DNA of 50,070 nt from Colwellia psychrerythraea (GCA_002163005.1 MAAF01000096.1:1-50070), one strand, 5' to 3'. Numbered from the stretch's first letter, positions 28,800-37,961 are shown. A program made the numbers and translations. The notes: generated from the letters alone by a model not told the origin.

Positions 28800-29726
28800 A
28801 TGTCAGATACTATGTCAAAAAGTATGTTAGAAAATAAGTTAACAAAAATATTCCCTTTTACCCGCAATTTTATTAATCGTAATGGCCATCAATACCATTA
28901 TGTGAACGAAGGTCAAGGCTCTCCGGTTGTTATGATTCATGGCAATCCAAGCTGGTCTTTTTACTACCGTAATTTAGTTAGCCAATTAAGTAAAAACCAC
29001 CAATGTATAGTGCCAGATCATATTGGCTGTGGTTTGTCTGATAAACCCGATGATGACGGTTATGATTACACCCTAGCGAACCGGATAGATGACCTAGAAG
29101 CATTACTTGAACATTTAGATGTAAAAGAAAATATTACGCTAGTGGTACATGATTGGGGCGGAATGATTGGTATGGGTTATGCTGCGCGCTATCCTGAACG
29201 TATCAAACGTCTGGTTATTTTAAACACTGGCGCTTTTCATTTACCTAAAGCTAAAAAGCTACCACCTGCTTTATGGTTAGGCCGTAATACTTTTGTAGGA
29301 GCTGCACTAGTGAGAGGGTTTAATGCCTTTTCAAGTGTTGCTTCATATATTGGTGTAAAGCGAAAACCAATGTCGAAAGAAGTACGTGAAGCTTACGTAG
29401 CACCTTTTAATTCATGGACAAACCGTATTTCAACCTTGCGCTTTATTCAAGATATCCCGTTAAAAAAAGGTGATAGAAATTATCAGTTAGTTTCTGACAT
29501 TAGCGACAATTTATCGCAGTTTAATAAAATACCTATGCTAATTTGTTGGGGCCTAAAAGATTTCGTTTTTGATAGACACTTTTTAGATGAATGGCAACAA
29601 CGTTTTCCAGATGCACAAGTACATGCTTTTGATGATTGTGGGCATTACATTTTAGAAGATGCCAGCGATGAAGTGGTTCCGTTAATAGAGAACTTCTTAA
29701 AGACGAGCGAAGCCAAATTAGCTTAA
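28800..29726 (+). CDS. oleB: OleB, beta-lactone decarboxylase
   Basis: This 308-residue alpha/beta hydrolase of the haloalkane dehalogenase type converts the beta-lactone from OleC into a cis-olefin and carbon dioxide. The nucleophile Asp118 is in VVHDWGGMIG, the oxyanion segment is MIHGNPSWSFYYRN (about 44-57), and the catalytic His282 is in CGHYILEDA. The ATG at 28800 is preferred over the overlapping GTG at 28791 because it leaves a clean two-base gap to oleA. OleB, OleC and OleD assemble together in known systems. Confidence 0.93.
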   Translation: MSDTMSKSMLENKLTKIFPFTRNFINRNGHQYHYVNEGQGSPVVMIHGNPSWSFYYRNLVSQLSKNHQCIVPDHIGCGLSDKPDDDGYDYTLANRIDDLEALLEHLDVKENITLVVHDWGGMIGMGYAARYPERIKRLVILNTGAFHLPKAKKLPPALWLGRNTFVGAALVRGFNAFSSVASYIGVKRKPMSKEVREAYVAPFNSWTNRISTLRFIQDIPLKKGDRNYQLVSDISDNLSQFNKIPMLICWGLKDFVFDRHFLDEWQQRFPDAQVHAFDDCGHYILEDASDEVVPLIENFLKTSEAKLA

Positions 29727-29741
29727 AAGGATTTCACTTAG

Positions 29742-29805
29742 TAGGAATTAACTCAATAGGTGTTAATTCAGTAGGCGTTAACTGAATAGGACTCATTTAA
29801 TAGGT
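29742..29805 (+). repeat. 15-bp tandem repeat between oleB and oleC
   Basis: Units start with TAGG: TAGGAATTAACTCAA (29742), TAGGTGTTAATTCAG (29757), TAGGCGTTAACTGAA (29772), a 14-base unit at 29787 and a partial unit at 29801. Three units share a TTAAYTSA core, and one holds GTTAAC. The last partial unit supplies the AGG before the oleC start. Confidence 0.8.
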
Positions 29806-29814
29806 AAAGTGCAA

Positions 29815-31626
29815 ATGACAGAGACCATGGATAAGTCCAATCAAGCTAATTTATGTCGCCATCTCGCACATGCAGCAATAGCAACGCCCAACGCGTTAGC
29901 TGTTGCCGTACAAAAAAAACAACGAGGCAAACTGAATTATCAAGAAATTGATTTTGTTTCTTTACACCAACGCAGTGATGAAATTGCCTATGCGTTAAAT
30001 GCTTATGGCCTAAAGTCAGGCATGAAAGCGGTGTTGATGGTAACCCCAAGTATTGATTTTTTTGCCCTAACGTTTGCCTTATTTAAAGCAGGTATTATCC
30101 CTATTTTAGTTGACCCAGGCATGGGCATTAAAAACCTTAAACAGTGTTTTGTTGAATCTGCTCCTGATGCTTTTATTGGTATTCCTAAAGCCCATATCGC
30201 CAGAGTATTATTTGGCTGGGGGAAAGTTAGCGTTAAAAAACTCTTAACGGTTACACCAGTCGACTCCGGAGCTGGGGCAAATATGTTTGCTTCACTTATT
30301 GGTGGCATGAGCTTAACCAAGCTGCTAGCTCGTTACCCAGTACCAAAGAAGCAGATACAGAATAACGCTACACCAAAGGGAAGTAGCTCTTTTGACATGG
30401 TAAAACTTAGCGATGATGCTATGTCAGCAATTCTATTTACCAGTGGCAGTACCGGCACGCCTAAAGGTGTGGTTTATAGCCACAAAATGTTTGAAGCACA
30501 AATTACCGCGCTAAAAGAAGATTATGCTATTGAACCTGGCGAGCGCGACTTAGCAACCTTTCCCTTATTTTCATTATTTGGTCCAGCATTAGGCATGGCC
30601 TCAATTGTTCCTGATATGGACGCAAGTAAACCGATTGAAGCTAATCCTGCTTATATCTTTGAGGCCATTGAAAAATATCAATGTACTAACTTATTCGCCA
30701 ATCCAGCACTGATAGAAGTATTAGGGCAGGCGGGAACGACTAAAGTTCCTACGACTAAAGCAGACGCTGAGTTAGCTAATAACGCTGTTGTTAAGTTAAC
30801 TAGCTTAAAAAGAGTGATTTCCGCGGGCGCTCCGGCAACGCTGCCATCAATAGAGCTGTTTACTCAATTACTTAACGACAATGTGCCAGTGCTAACGTCA
30901 TATGGCGCGACCGAATCACTACCGCTGACCAAAATAGCGAGCGTAGATCTACTTGAAACCAGTCATATCACAGATAATGGTGGCGGTATTTGTGTGGGTA
31001 AGCCAGTGAATGGCGTTGAACTTAGTATTATCGAGATCACTGAAGAGACCATTGAAACATGGCATGATAACTTAGCTTTACCTGTGAACACCATTGGTGA
31101 AATCGTTGTTAAAGGCGATATGGTTAGTCATCAATATTATAATCGAGCATTGGCAACCGCACAGGCGAAAATTATTGATACTGATTCTAATGCTGCTTGT
31201 TCTAATGGTAATGTAGTTCGTCATCGTATGGGAGACTTAGGTTATCTTGATGAATCCGGTTTGTTATGGATGTGTGGGCGTAAAGCGCATCGTGTTGAAA
31301 CCGATAAAAAGGTTTTATTTTCTATCCCTTGTGAGCGAATATTTAATACCCATCATTCAGTGAAACGCACTGCGTTAGTCGGAGTGAAAATTAACCATAA
31401 AAGTGTGCCTTTACTGTGTGTTGAGTTAACGGATGAAGCTAAAAACAATGAAGATTTTGATGAGGCAATCCTCTTTTCAGCCTTAAAAGTATCTGCACTT
31501 GCTCATAAACAAACATCCGCGATATCACATTTTTTAATCCATGAAAACTTCCCAGTGGATATACGTCATAATGCTAAGATATTTCGTGAAAAGCTTGCCG
31601 TGTGGGCACAACAAGAACTTGATTAA
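29815..31626 (+). CDS. oleC: OleC, beta-lactone synthetase (AMP-binding)
   Basis: This ANL-superfamily enzyme of about 603 residues uses ATP to turn the 2-alkyl-3-hydroxy acid from OleD into a beta-lactone. The P-loop [19 protein letters not shown] is near residues 205-223, the TSYGATE motif is near 361-367, and the [23 protein letters not shown] motif near 469-491. The ATG at 29815 is preferred over GTG 29809, with an AGG 10 bases upstream; ATG 29827 is also possible. The gene sits between oleB and oleD in the canonical order. Confidence 0.94.
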   Translation: MTETMDKSNQANLCRHLAHAAIATPNALAVAVQKKQRGKLNYQEIDFVSLHQRSDEIAYALNAYGLKSGMKAVLMVTPSIDFFALTFALFKAGIIPILVDPGMGIKNLKQCFVESAPDAFIGIPKAHIARVLFGWGKVSVKKLLTVTPVDSGAGANMFASLIGGMSLTKLLARYPVPKKQIQNNATPKGSSSFDMVKLSDDAMSAILFTSGSTGTPKGVVYSHKMFEAQITALKEDYAIEPGERDLATFPLFSLFGPALGMASIVPDMDASKPIEANPAYIFEAIEKYQCTNLFANPALIEVLGQAGTTKVPTTKADAELANNAVVKLTSLKRVISAGAPATLPSIELFTQLLNDNVPVLTSYGATESLPLTKIASVDLLETSHITDNGGGICVGKPVNGVELSIIEITEETIETWHDNLALPVNTIGEIVVKGDMVSHQYYNRALATAQAKIIDTDSNAACSNGNVVRHRMGDLGYLDESGLLWMCGRKAHRVETDKKVLFSIPCERIFNTHHSVKRTALVGVKINHKSVPLLCVELTDEAKNNEDFDEAILFSALKVSALAHKQTSAISHFLIHENFPVDIRHNAKIFREKLAVWAQQELD

Positions 31627-31651
31627 TTCAGCGTATAACTAGAGCTCAACC

Positions 31652-32836
31652 ATGATTGAACATTCGAAAAACAGTGCCCCTTATTCTAAAGCCAAAAGTA
31701 ATAGCCATAACAGCATCGGTGTTACAGCCAATTTTAACGACGCTGTTCAACTACCACTCAACACGCTAGCAGCACAAACTAAACATGTGTTTGTTACGGG
31801 AGCAGGCGGCTTTTTAGGTAAAGCTATTTGTCGACTATTGCGCTTAGCTGATATTAAGGTGACAGGTTTTGCCCGAGGCAGTTATCCTGAACTTACCCAA
31901 ATGGGCGTTAATATGAAACAAGGCGATATTACTGATTTTTCTCGCCTTAAAGAAACAATGCAATCATGCGATCTAGTATTTCATGTGGCAGCGAAAGCGG
32001 GCGTTTGGGGTTGTAAAGATGATTATTTTAAGCCCAATGTTCAAGGTGCTCAAAATATTATCCGTGCCTGTCAAGAACTTGCCATTACTCGATTAGTGTA
32101 TACCAGCACACCTAGTGTCACTTTTGCAGGCGTTGATGAAGCAGGCATTGATGAGTCGCAGCCCTATGCTGATAACTTTTTAAATTTTTATGGTGAATCT
32201 AAAGCATTAGCAGAGCAATTGGTATTGGCTGCGTCACATGATTTGAAGCATGGCTTGAAACAAGGTGCTTCTCTAGACTCTCTTCAAGCCTCTCATCAAG
32301 GTAAGTCGTTAAAAACAGTGGCGCTCCGTCCGCACTTAATTTGGGGGCCAAATGATCCTCATCTTGTACCGCGTGTATTAGAACGTGCCCGAGCAGGCAA
32401 GCTAAAGCTTGTTGGCAAAGAAGATAAACTTGTTGATACCATCTTTGTTGATAATGCCGCTTATGCGCATATATTAGCCGCAGTAGCATTGAATGAACCT
32501 GAAGCAACTTGTATTGGTAAAGCGTATTTTATTAGCAATGATCAACCAATCACTATGGCTGCGATGCTTAATAATATTCTTCACTGTGTTGATTTACCAC
32601 CCGTGACAAAAAGAGTCCCCAGCACTGTTGCTTATGCTGTTGGTACAACGTTAGAGTGGTTTTATAACGTATTAAATATAAAGCAAGAGCCAATAATGAC
32701 GCGTTTTGTTGCTAGACAACTGTCGACTAGTCATTATTTTGATATAAGCGCTGCCAAAAAAGATTTAGGCTACACACCGCTCATATCAATAGAAGAGGGC
32801 ATGAAACAGCTTAAACTCTCATTAGCTCGTAGCTAG
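31652..32836 (+). CDS. oleD: OleD, 2-alkyl-3-ketoacid reductase
   Basis: This 394-residue extended short-chain dehydrogenase reduces the OleA product to the 2-alkyl-3-hydroxy acid with NADPH. The Rossmann motif VTGAGGFLGKAICRLL is near residues 47-62, the active-site Tyr/Lys is in FYGESKALAEQ near 178-188, and the RPHLIWGPNDPHLVPR substrate segment is typical of OleD/3-beta-HSD-like enzymes. It has an unusual N-terminal extension of about 45 residues rich in Asn and Ser. It follows oleC after 25 bases. Confidence 0.94.
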   Translation: MIEHSKNSAPYSKAKSNSHNSIGVTANFNDAVQLPLNTLAAQTKHVFVTGAGGFLGKAICRLLRLADIKVTGFARGSYPELTQMGVNMKQGDITDFSRLKETMQSCDLVFHVAAKAGVWGCKDDYFKPNVQGAQNIIRACQELAITRLVYTSTPSVTFAGVDEAGIDESQPYADNFLNFYGESKALAEQLVLAASHDLKHGLKQGASLDSLQASHQGKSLKTVALRPHLIWGPNDPHLVPRVLERARAGKLKLVGKEDKLVDTIFVDNAAYAHILAAVALNEPEATCIGKAYFISNDQPITMAAMLNNILHCVDLPPVTKRVPSTVAYAVGTTLEWFYNVLNIKQEPIMTRFVARQLSTSHYFDISAAKKDLGYTPLISIEEGMKQLKLSLARS

Positions 32837-32901
32837 TGAGCAGTAAGTTAGTTGTTAGCTATTCTGGCGTTATTTTTGACAATAAAAAATTTGGAATGTA
32901 A

Positions 32902-33303
32902 ATGAGTAAAATCTATCATCACCCTGTACAAATATACTATGAAGATACCGACCATTCTGGTGTTGTCTATCACCCTAATTTTCTCAAGTATTTTGAACGT
33001 GCGCGTGAACATGTGATCGACAGTGATAAACTGGCAACCTTGTGGCAAGAAAAAGGCTTAGGTTTTGCTGTTTATAAGGCTAACTTAACCTTTCAAGATG
33101 GTGTTGAATTTGCTGAAATTTGCGACGTACGTACTAGTTACCAATTTGAAGGTAAATATAAGACCTTATGGCGACAAGAATTATGGCGTCCCAATGCCAC
33201 CAAGCCCGCTGTCATTGGCGATATTGAAATGGTTTGCTTAGATAAGCAAAAACGCTTGCAACCTATTCCAGAAGAAATTCTTGCTCCTCTATCTATAGGG
33301 TAG
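32902..33303 (+). CDS. YbgC-type 4HBT acyl-CoA thioesterase
   Basis: This 133-residue hotdog-fold thioesterase has the signature YYEDTDHSGVVYHPNFLKYF (about residues 10-29), including the catalytic Asp of the YbgC/4-hydroxybenzoyl-CoA group. It starts 65 bases after oleD on the same strand with GGAA before the ATG and no terminator between, so it is probably co-transcribed. In Tol-Pal loci a YbgC gene sits with tolQ; none is here. A role in trimming acyl-CoA around olefin synthesis is possible but only inferred from position. Confidence 0.88.
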   Translation: MSKIYHHPVQIYYEDTDHSGVVYHPNFLKYFERAREHVIDSDKLATLWQEKGLGFAVYKANLTFQDGVEFAEICDVRTSYQFEGKYKTLWRQELWRPNATKPAVIGDIEMVCLDKQKRLQPIPEEILAPLSIG

Positions 33304-33368
33304 GTTGCTGGGTTTATTTCATGGTAAATTTCATCGTGAGTTGCAAGGAAAGGCTGGGTAAATAAGAC

Positions 33369-34121
33369 TTACAAACCACCCGCTAAGTCTAAATAATTAC
33401 CGGTAGAAAAAGATGACTTCTCACTTGCTAGCCAGTAAATAGCCTCGGCCACCTCTTCAGGTTGTCCGCCTCTTTGTAGTGGAATAATGTCCTTTAACCT
33501 TTCGATACGCTCAGGTTCACCGCCGTCGGCGTGCATATCGGTATAGATTAGTCCTGGGCGAACACAGTTAACTCTAATGCCTTCTGTAGCAACCTCTAGT
33601 GACAAACCTTTCGTTAAGGTGTCTATTGCACCTTTTGATGCAGCATAATCGATGTACTCATTGGGTGAGCCAGAGAGGGCAGCGCCAGAAGACACATTGA
33701 CAATAACACCACCTAAACCACTGTAGCGAGTCGACATACGTTTAACCGCTGCACGACAACACAAAAAATAACTAGTGACATTATTGGTTAGTATTGAATT
33801 AATACGCTCAGCATTCATATCTTCTAATCGTGACTGTTTTTTCAAAATTCCTGCATTATTCACCAAAACAGTTACTGTGCCCAATGCGTTATCTATGGTG
33901 GAAAATAAACGCTCTACATCATTTTCACAAGATACATCGGCCTGTACTGTAATGCATTGACCACCATCAGCGGTGATAAGCTTAGCTAAATCATTAGCTG
34001 ATTTTTTATCTGATTTGTAGTTAATACAAACCGCATAACCGTTACGGGCAAATAGCTTTGCGGTTGCTGCGCCAATGCCTCGACCAGCGCCGGTAATAAT
34101 TGCTACTTTTGGTTTGCTCAT
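33369..34121 (-). CDS. Short-chain dehydrogenase/reductase (YgfF-like)
   Basis: This is a 250-residue classical SDR. TGAGRGIGAATAKL (about 10-23) binds NAD(P), NNAG is at about 88-91, the catalytic Ser is in VNVSSGAALSG and Tyr-Lys in YIDYAASKGA (about 157-166), and the C-terminal GNYLDLAGGL is typical. It is most like E. coli YgfF. The substrate is not predictable. It lies at the 3' end of a minus-strand run with two small conserved hypothetical genes; the gap to 34125 is three bases, which suggests an operon. Confidence 0.9.
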   Translation of the reverse strand: MSKPKVAIITGAGRGIGAATAKLFARNGYAVCINYKSDKKSANDLAKLITADGGQCITVQADVSCENDVERLFSTIDNALGTVTVLVNNAGILKKQSRLEDMNAERINSILTNNVTSYFLCCRAAVKRMSTRYSGLGGVIVNVSSGAALSGSPNEYIDYAASKGAIDTLTKGLSLEVATEGIRVNCVRPGLIYTDMHADGGEPERIERLKDIIPLQRGGQPEEVAEAIYWLASEKSSFSTGNYLDLAGGL

Positions 34122-34124
34122 TTT

Positions 34125-34463
34125 CTACCATTCTCTCCATTCTTCTGTAATATCTCCAGAAAATGCTACATTTGCGGCAGACATTACTTTTTGAATGAAC
34201 TCACAGATCTCTTCACGTTGATCTGTTTCAATTAAACAGTCACCACATTGTCCATTTAACGAGTTTAGAGACAAAACTAATGTTTTAACATGGTCTTTAG
34301 CGCTTGCTACTGTTTGTGCTTCAGACTCCATAATCGACATAAACTCTAACAGGCTTGTTATACAAAGCTTCACATCCTCTGAGGTATAATCAGCCTCACT
34401 TTCATCTTCGCCTTCAATAAAATCTAACATGTCATACTGAATGACTTTAAGTAAATTTTTCAT
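34125..34463 (-). CDS. Conserved hypothetical, acidic 112-residue protein
   Basis: I do not recognise a family. It is acidic and mostly helical, with an N-terminal MKNLLKVIQYDMLDFIEGED, a middle helix pair, and a CGDC motif (about residues 74-77) that could be a redox or metal pair. GGGAGCAGAGA precedes the ATG. It ends three bases before the SDR start, so the two are very likely co-translated. Confidence 0.6.
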   Translation of the reverse strand: MKNLLKVIQYDMLDFIEGEDESEADYTSEDVKLCITSLLEFMSIMESEAQTVASAKDHVKTLVLSLNSLNGQCGDCLIETDQREEICEFIQKVMSAANVAFSGDITEEWREW

Positions 34464-34516
34464 CTAATTTTCTCTGCTCCCGACCATAAAGCCTCTTATA
34501 TTCTACTTAGCTATCA

Positions 34517-34801
34517 TTATTTAATAAGCGCAACACCAGCAATTTCTAATACTGTTTTTGCGTCTGCTCGCTCGATAATTTTTAATAAGGTCGTTTGAAT
34601 CGTTTCGTCTTTTCTTGCATCGTCTTTACTGGAAAATGTTTGCTCCTGAGCCGCAGCGCCTTCTTCTTGGATAAAACCTACAACAACTTGGGTTGCGCAG
34701 TTCACTGATTCACCAAAATAAGCCAGTGAAATTTGAGGATAACCCTGAAACCCTTTTTTAACTCTCTTTGCTATACGTTTTGTCGATTTATCTAAATTCA
34801 T
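34517..34801 (-). CDS. Hypothetical 94-residue protein
   Basis: It has a basic N-terminus (TKRIAKRVKKGFQGYPQ) followed by a beta-rich middle (ISLAYFGESVNCATQVVVGF) and a helical C-terminus. It has no signal peptide or membrane segment, and I cannot name the family. GAGGAC lies before the ATG. It sits between a small acidic gene and an attC-like remnant at 34826-34915, so it may be an old integron cassette or the chromosome flank. Confidence 0.55.
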   Translation of the reverse strand: MNLDKSTKRIAKRVKKGFQGYPQISLAYFGESVNCATQVVVGFIQEEGAAAQEQTFSSKDDARKDETIQTTLLKIIERADAKTVLEIAGVALIK

Positions 34802-34825
34802 AATAAGTCCTCAGAAAAATATAAT

Positions 34826-34915
34826 ACCTCAATAAGAGGCTAAATAATGGCGGCTAAAAGACATATTAAATGAAGATAGCCAACTGTTTTGTCTCTGTTT
34901 AATGGTATTTTATAT
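34826..34915 (-). repeat. Decayed attC site
   Basis: The order of pieces matches the clear attC sites to the right: a CCTCAATAAGAGGC arm, a GGCTAAAA piece, AGCCAACTG, then TTTTGTCTCTGTTTAAT. The outer TAAC and GTTA boxes have drifted. It lies directly after the stop codon of the gene at 34919, the correct place for a cassette attC. Confidence 0.5.
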
Positions 34916-34918
34916 GAA

Positions 34919-35131
34919 TTAATTACAACACGCCCTTTTTTCTTGAATTGGAGGACACTTAACGGTTCCAAATGAGCAATAAACACAACAATCTCCGACT
35001 AGCGGTTTAATAATAACGTGACATGAAGTGCATTTATAAAAATACTGACACGCATTTGTAGGCATAACTTCTTTTTTACTAAAGCCACATTCAGGACAAG
35101 TAATAACTGACTCTAGAATTATATTGCTCAT
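34919..35131 (-). CDS. Small cysteine-rich zinc-ribbon-like protein
   Basis: This 70-residue protein has ten Cys: an N-terminal CPECG and a CTSC pair form a likely zinc ribbon, and a GDCCVYCSFGTVKCPPIQ block (about residues 46-63) ends with a Cys pair. The GDCCVYCS-PCPP block recurs in small bacterial proteins of unknown function, so this is a real family without an assigned role. The decayed attC right after its stop codon suggests it travelled as an integron cassette. Confidence 0.7.
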   Translation of the reverse strand: MSNIILESVITCPECGFSKKEVMPTNACQYFYKCTSCHVIIKPLVGDCCVYCSFGTVKCPPIQEKRACCN

Positions 35132-35306
35132 TAAGCTCTCAATTTTATCGGGTTATATAATCCATTATCTGCAAGTTTTATTATGTTTGTTTCAATGACA
35201 CTAACTGAGTTTATGTTGTGATTCAATATTTTGATCAAACAGCCTGTTTATTTTTACGTTATAATCCCGGTAAGATTTTTATGAAATATATAAAGTAAGG
35301 TAAACC

Positions 35307-35801
35307 ATGAATACAAAAATATACAAGCACGTGCACTCGTTAGCTAAAGATTTAATGCAAGCGGTTCATAGAAAAAACCAAATTCGCTTCGATCAATGTT
35401 ACGCTGAATTAAAGAAAGTATGTGAAGATAATGAAAGTACCGATAAAGACCATCCGGTGCAGTGGGAAACACTTGCTGACTTTACTGATGATCTTGAATT
35501 AGCCATTTCGATATATGACAAAGCATTACTTAAAGCTGAAGCTATTAATTCCAAAGATTTTCTCTCATCAATCGCTTTTGCAATTGCGTCATTGCAAGTA
35601 GAATTAGGTGATAAAGCAAGCGCTATTGAACATCTAAAAAATGCTAAAATCAACAGTAATAAAATTGCAGATAAAGATTTAAAAGTTGAAATCAGTGATT
35701 TATTAGAAGAGTTAGGAGTCGTAACAGAAGTAGCAGAGATTATTGAAGTGCCAGAAGTCGTAGAAGTGCCAAAAAAATTGAAAGAATGGAAAGACTTGTA
35801 A
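35307..35801 (+). CDS. TPR-like helical protein
   Basis: This 164-residue cytosolic all-helical protein has pairs of helices (about 1-125) resembling tetratricopeptide repeats: YAELKKVCED, AISIYDKALLKAEAI, SIAFAIASLQVELGDKASAI. A Val/Glu/Pro tail follows, with EVAEIIEVPEVVEVPK repeats. Similar unnamed proteins occur in marine gammaproteobacteria. TAAGG precedes the ATG. It stands alone between minus-strand genes, so its transcription is independent. Function unknown, probably protein-protein contact. Confidence 0.65.
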   Translation: MNTKIYKHVHSLAKDLMQAVHRKNQIRFDQCYAELKKVCEDNESTDKDHPVQWETLADFTDDLELAISIYDKALLKAEAINSKDFLSSIAFAIASLQVELGDKASAIEHLKNAKINSNKIADKDLKVEISDLLEELGVVTEVAEIIEVPEVVEVPKKLKEWKDL

Positions 35802-35853
35802 TAGCTTTGTCTTGAAACTACTCCGTTTTATTGATTTGCTTTATGGTTGATTA

Positions 35854-35879
35854 AGCTCTACCTAATTTGAAGTAGAGCT
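35854..35879. terminator. Possible hairpin terminator between convergent genes
   Basis: AGCTCTAC pairs with GTAGAGCT across a 10-base loop. There is no clear T run on either side, so the terminator role is tentative. Confidence 0.4.
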
Positions 35880-35946
35880 ATAACCAATGCCAAAAATATT
35901 AGCCACTAAGTCAATTAATTATTGGTTAATAGCTTTGTCACTGTCA

Positions 35947-36816
35947 TTAACCTTGAAGTGCGATAGATGCCATTTTCATCGTGCTTTCAAATGATTCTGC
36001 ACCCGCAATAAACAAACCATTATGGCAAAACATTGCATCATCAATACCAGTCACTTCTTTAAGTGCTTTATCGGACAAGCCAGCCCATTCTTTAGGTAGC
36101 GGTTTTCTGTCTTCGAATGAACCTGGCTCCACAGGTACCGTTTGAATTCTCCATTGACCAGATGGAGATGGGTAAATCATATATAAAGCCTCTGCAGATA
36201 AAGTGTGAACCGTTCTTTTCCACGGCGTATACTTTTCTAATACAATCACTCTTGGATCTTCTGCATTATCAATGGCTTTAGCCACAATCTCTTTCGCACT
36301 AATACCACCGTTAGCAGAGGCAATAAATCGTGTTAAAACGCGCGAAGCAAAATCAACCGCTTCATCAAAACAGGTGTCAAAATGGCTATCTTCTTGCCAA
36401 GTCGGGTTGAACATTGAAATAGTTTGGCTAAGGCTAATACCTTGAGAAACACCTTCAACATGACCACAATCGATAGCATCAATCGTTGATACTAGACCAT
36501 CATCAACAGAGTTTGCTACGTCTTGGTTACCCTGACATATTTCTAAACCATACTTCTGCCAAATTAAACCAAACGAGGAATAGGGAATACCATTTTCGCG
36601 CTTACCTGCACCACCGCGTTGATGATGATCAAAACGGCCTGCATCTGGATCATACTCACCACCTACATCAATCACAATATCTGCATTACCGATAACCTCT
36701 AAATCACGGGTGCGTACGAGGGTAAAAGAAGGGAAGATATTCTTAAGTGCAGCGATACTGAAAACATCATCTGCATGAAAATTACCGTTGTGAGTTGCTA
36801 TTACTTTATCAGTCAT
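35947..36816 (-). CDS. MYG1/UPF0160 family metal-dependent hydrolase
   Basis: This 289-residue DHH-like phosphoesterase has ATHNGNFHADDVFSIAAL (about residues 7-24) and DVGGEYDPDAGRFDHHQRG (about 50-68) as the metal-binding blocks. A C-terminal PSPSGQWRIQTVPVEP motif (about 214-229) is specific to MYG1. Eukaryotic MYG1 is a 3'-5' RNA exonuclease; the bacterial role is less clear. The length is normal for bacterial members. Neighbours give no further clue. Confidence 0.93.
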   Translation of the reverse strand: MTDKVIATHNGNFHADDVFSIAALKNIFPSFTLVRTRDLEVIGNADIVIDVGGEYDPDAGRFDHHQRGGAGKRENGIPYSSFGLIWQKYGLEICQGNQDVANSVDDGLVSTIDAIDCGHVEGVSQGISLSQTISMFNPTWQEDSHFDTCFDEAVDFASRVLTRFIASANGGISAKEIVAKAIDNAEDPRVIVLEKYTPWKRTVHTLSAEALYMIYPSPSGQWRIQTVPVEPGSFEDRKPLPKEWAGLSDKALKEVTGIDDAMFCHNGLFIAGAESFESTMKMASIALQG

Positions 36817-36996
36817 TTATTTTTTATCATTTTTGAAAGGAATAAGAAGGGGCGCTCGTTAACTTTTACTGTTTGAACTTCCCCGTTTGGGACTTCTCTG
36901 ATTTGGAGAGTTTTACTAAGTAAAAATCATAGGGCGGATTCTATACGAAGACGGCTAACAAAAACAGATGATTTTTAATAACTAAACTATCGAATA

Positions 36997-37035
36997 AAAC
37001 GCCTATATATGGGCTGATAATTTTTTGCTAAGGCC
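36997..37035 (-). repeat. Possible attC left-half remnant
   Basis: AACGCC, an AT spacer, GGGCTGATAATT and then TTGCT follow the order seen in the intact attC at 46285. It abuts the stop codon of the gene at 37045. The other half is absent. Confidence 0.35.
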
Positions 37036-37044
37036 GATTTAGCG

Positions 37045-37320
37045 CTATTGAGCGAGTAAATATACCCCAAAGCCTAGACCTAAATACATCATTAAAGAAA
37101 AAACACTACCCACGACATTTAAAGTAGTTGATATACCAAAAAACTGGAATCTCAACACGGAAGAAAGCGCTTTAGGTCGTGATTGAAATGAATGAAAATA
37201 TTTAAATTCGGTCAACTTAGCTGCTAATGTTTGGTTGCCTTTAATCTCATTATCAATTGTTTTGTCATAAGCAAAAGCAACTAAATAAAATAAAATTAAG
37301 AAGACTAAAATGGATTCCAT
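37045..37320 (-). CDS. Hypothetical small membrane protein
   Basis: This 91-residue protein has two hydrophobic segments (about 1-18 and 66-90) joined by a polar, basic loop (NEIKGNQTLAAKL). GGAAC lies upstream of the ATG. I do not recognise it. attC half-sites flank it on both sides, consistent with an old gene cassette. Confidence 0.55.
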   Translation of the reverse strand: MESILVFLILFYLVAFAYDKTIDNEIKGNQTLAAKLTEFKYFHSFQSRPKALSSVLRFQFFGISTTLNVVGSVFSLMMYLGLGFGVYLLAQ

Positions 37321-37334
37321 AACTAAAGTTCCTG

Positions 37335-37380
37335 ATTCATGTATTGCCCAAATAAGGGGTTAAATGGTTAGCTAAATTGT
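37335..37380 (-). repeat. attC left-half remnant
   Basis: GCCCAAATAAGGGG then TTAAATGGTTAGCTAAA plus TTGTGAA matches the left half of the intact attC at 46285-46388. The right half is missing. It overlaps the end of the LysE gene at 37368. Confidence 0.5.
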
Positions 37381-37961
37381 GAATAAAGTAAAAAACAAGC
37401 AGTTACTATTAATAAGCTACCCATCAATTGATTGAAAAGCTTTAATCTAAATTCACTATTGAGAAGTATTGTGACTTTATTTCCTAATAAAGACCATGCA
37501 AATAATGATAGATAACAAACGATAAAATAGACTAGCGAAAAAATTAAAAATACTTGATGACTACCTGATTCAGAAAACATTGAAACACCGGCAACACAAG
37601 CAATCCATGCTTTAGGGTTCAACCACTGCAATAAAAATCCTTGTAAAAAAGTTGGTTGTTTTTGTTCTTTTATATCTAACTCTGGCTTTGATGAGACCAT
37701 TAAATATCCCATATAAATAATGAATAAAGAACCTGAAATAGCGAGATACTCAAGAAAAGAGGGATACAAGTCCATAACTTTGTAAAAGCCTAAACCAATA
37801 AATAACAGCAGTAATGTGAAACCGATGGTAGCGCCAGAAACAAAAGAAAAAGTTTTACGAATACCGTAACTTGCTCCTGAGGATACAATAACCATATTTA
37901 CTGGTCCGGGTGAAATAGACATTGCTAATGAGAATGAAATCATGGCGATTAATAAAGACAT
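37368..37961 (-). CDS. LysE/RhtB-family amino acid exporter
   Basis: This 197-residue inner-membrane protein has six hydrophobic segments. The N-terminal signature FSLAMSISPGPVNMVIVSSG (about 8-27) is that of LysE/RhtB exporters, followed by the FVSGATIGFTLLLLF and LQWLNPKAWIACVAGVSMF segments. These proteins export amino acids or related metabolites by proton exchange; the substrate cannot be predicted. TAAGGAAA precedes the ATG. attC half-sites on both sides suggest it was once in the integron array. Confidence 0.9.
   Translation of the reverse strand: MSLLIAMISFSLAMSISPGPVNMVIVSSGASYGIRKTFSFVSGATIGFTLLLLFIGLGFYKVMDLYPSFLEYLAISGSLFIIYMGYLMVSSKPELDIKEQKQPTFLQGFLLQWLNPKAWIACVAGVSMFSESGSHQVFLIFSLVYFIVCYLSLFAWSLLGNKVTILLNSEFRLKLFNQLMGSLLIVTACFLLYSQFS

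Noticed and set aside
30003..30320. 105-codon minus-strand frame inside oleC
   Set aside because: It overlaps the well-supported AMP-binding enzyme and shows no family motif.
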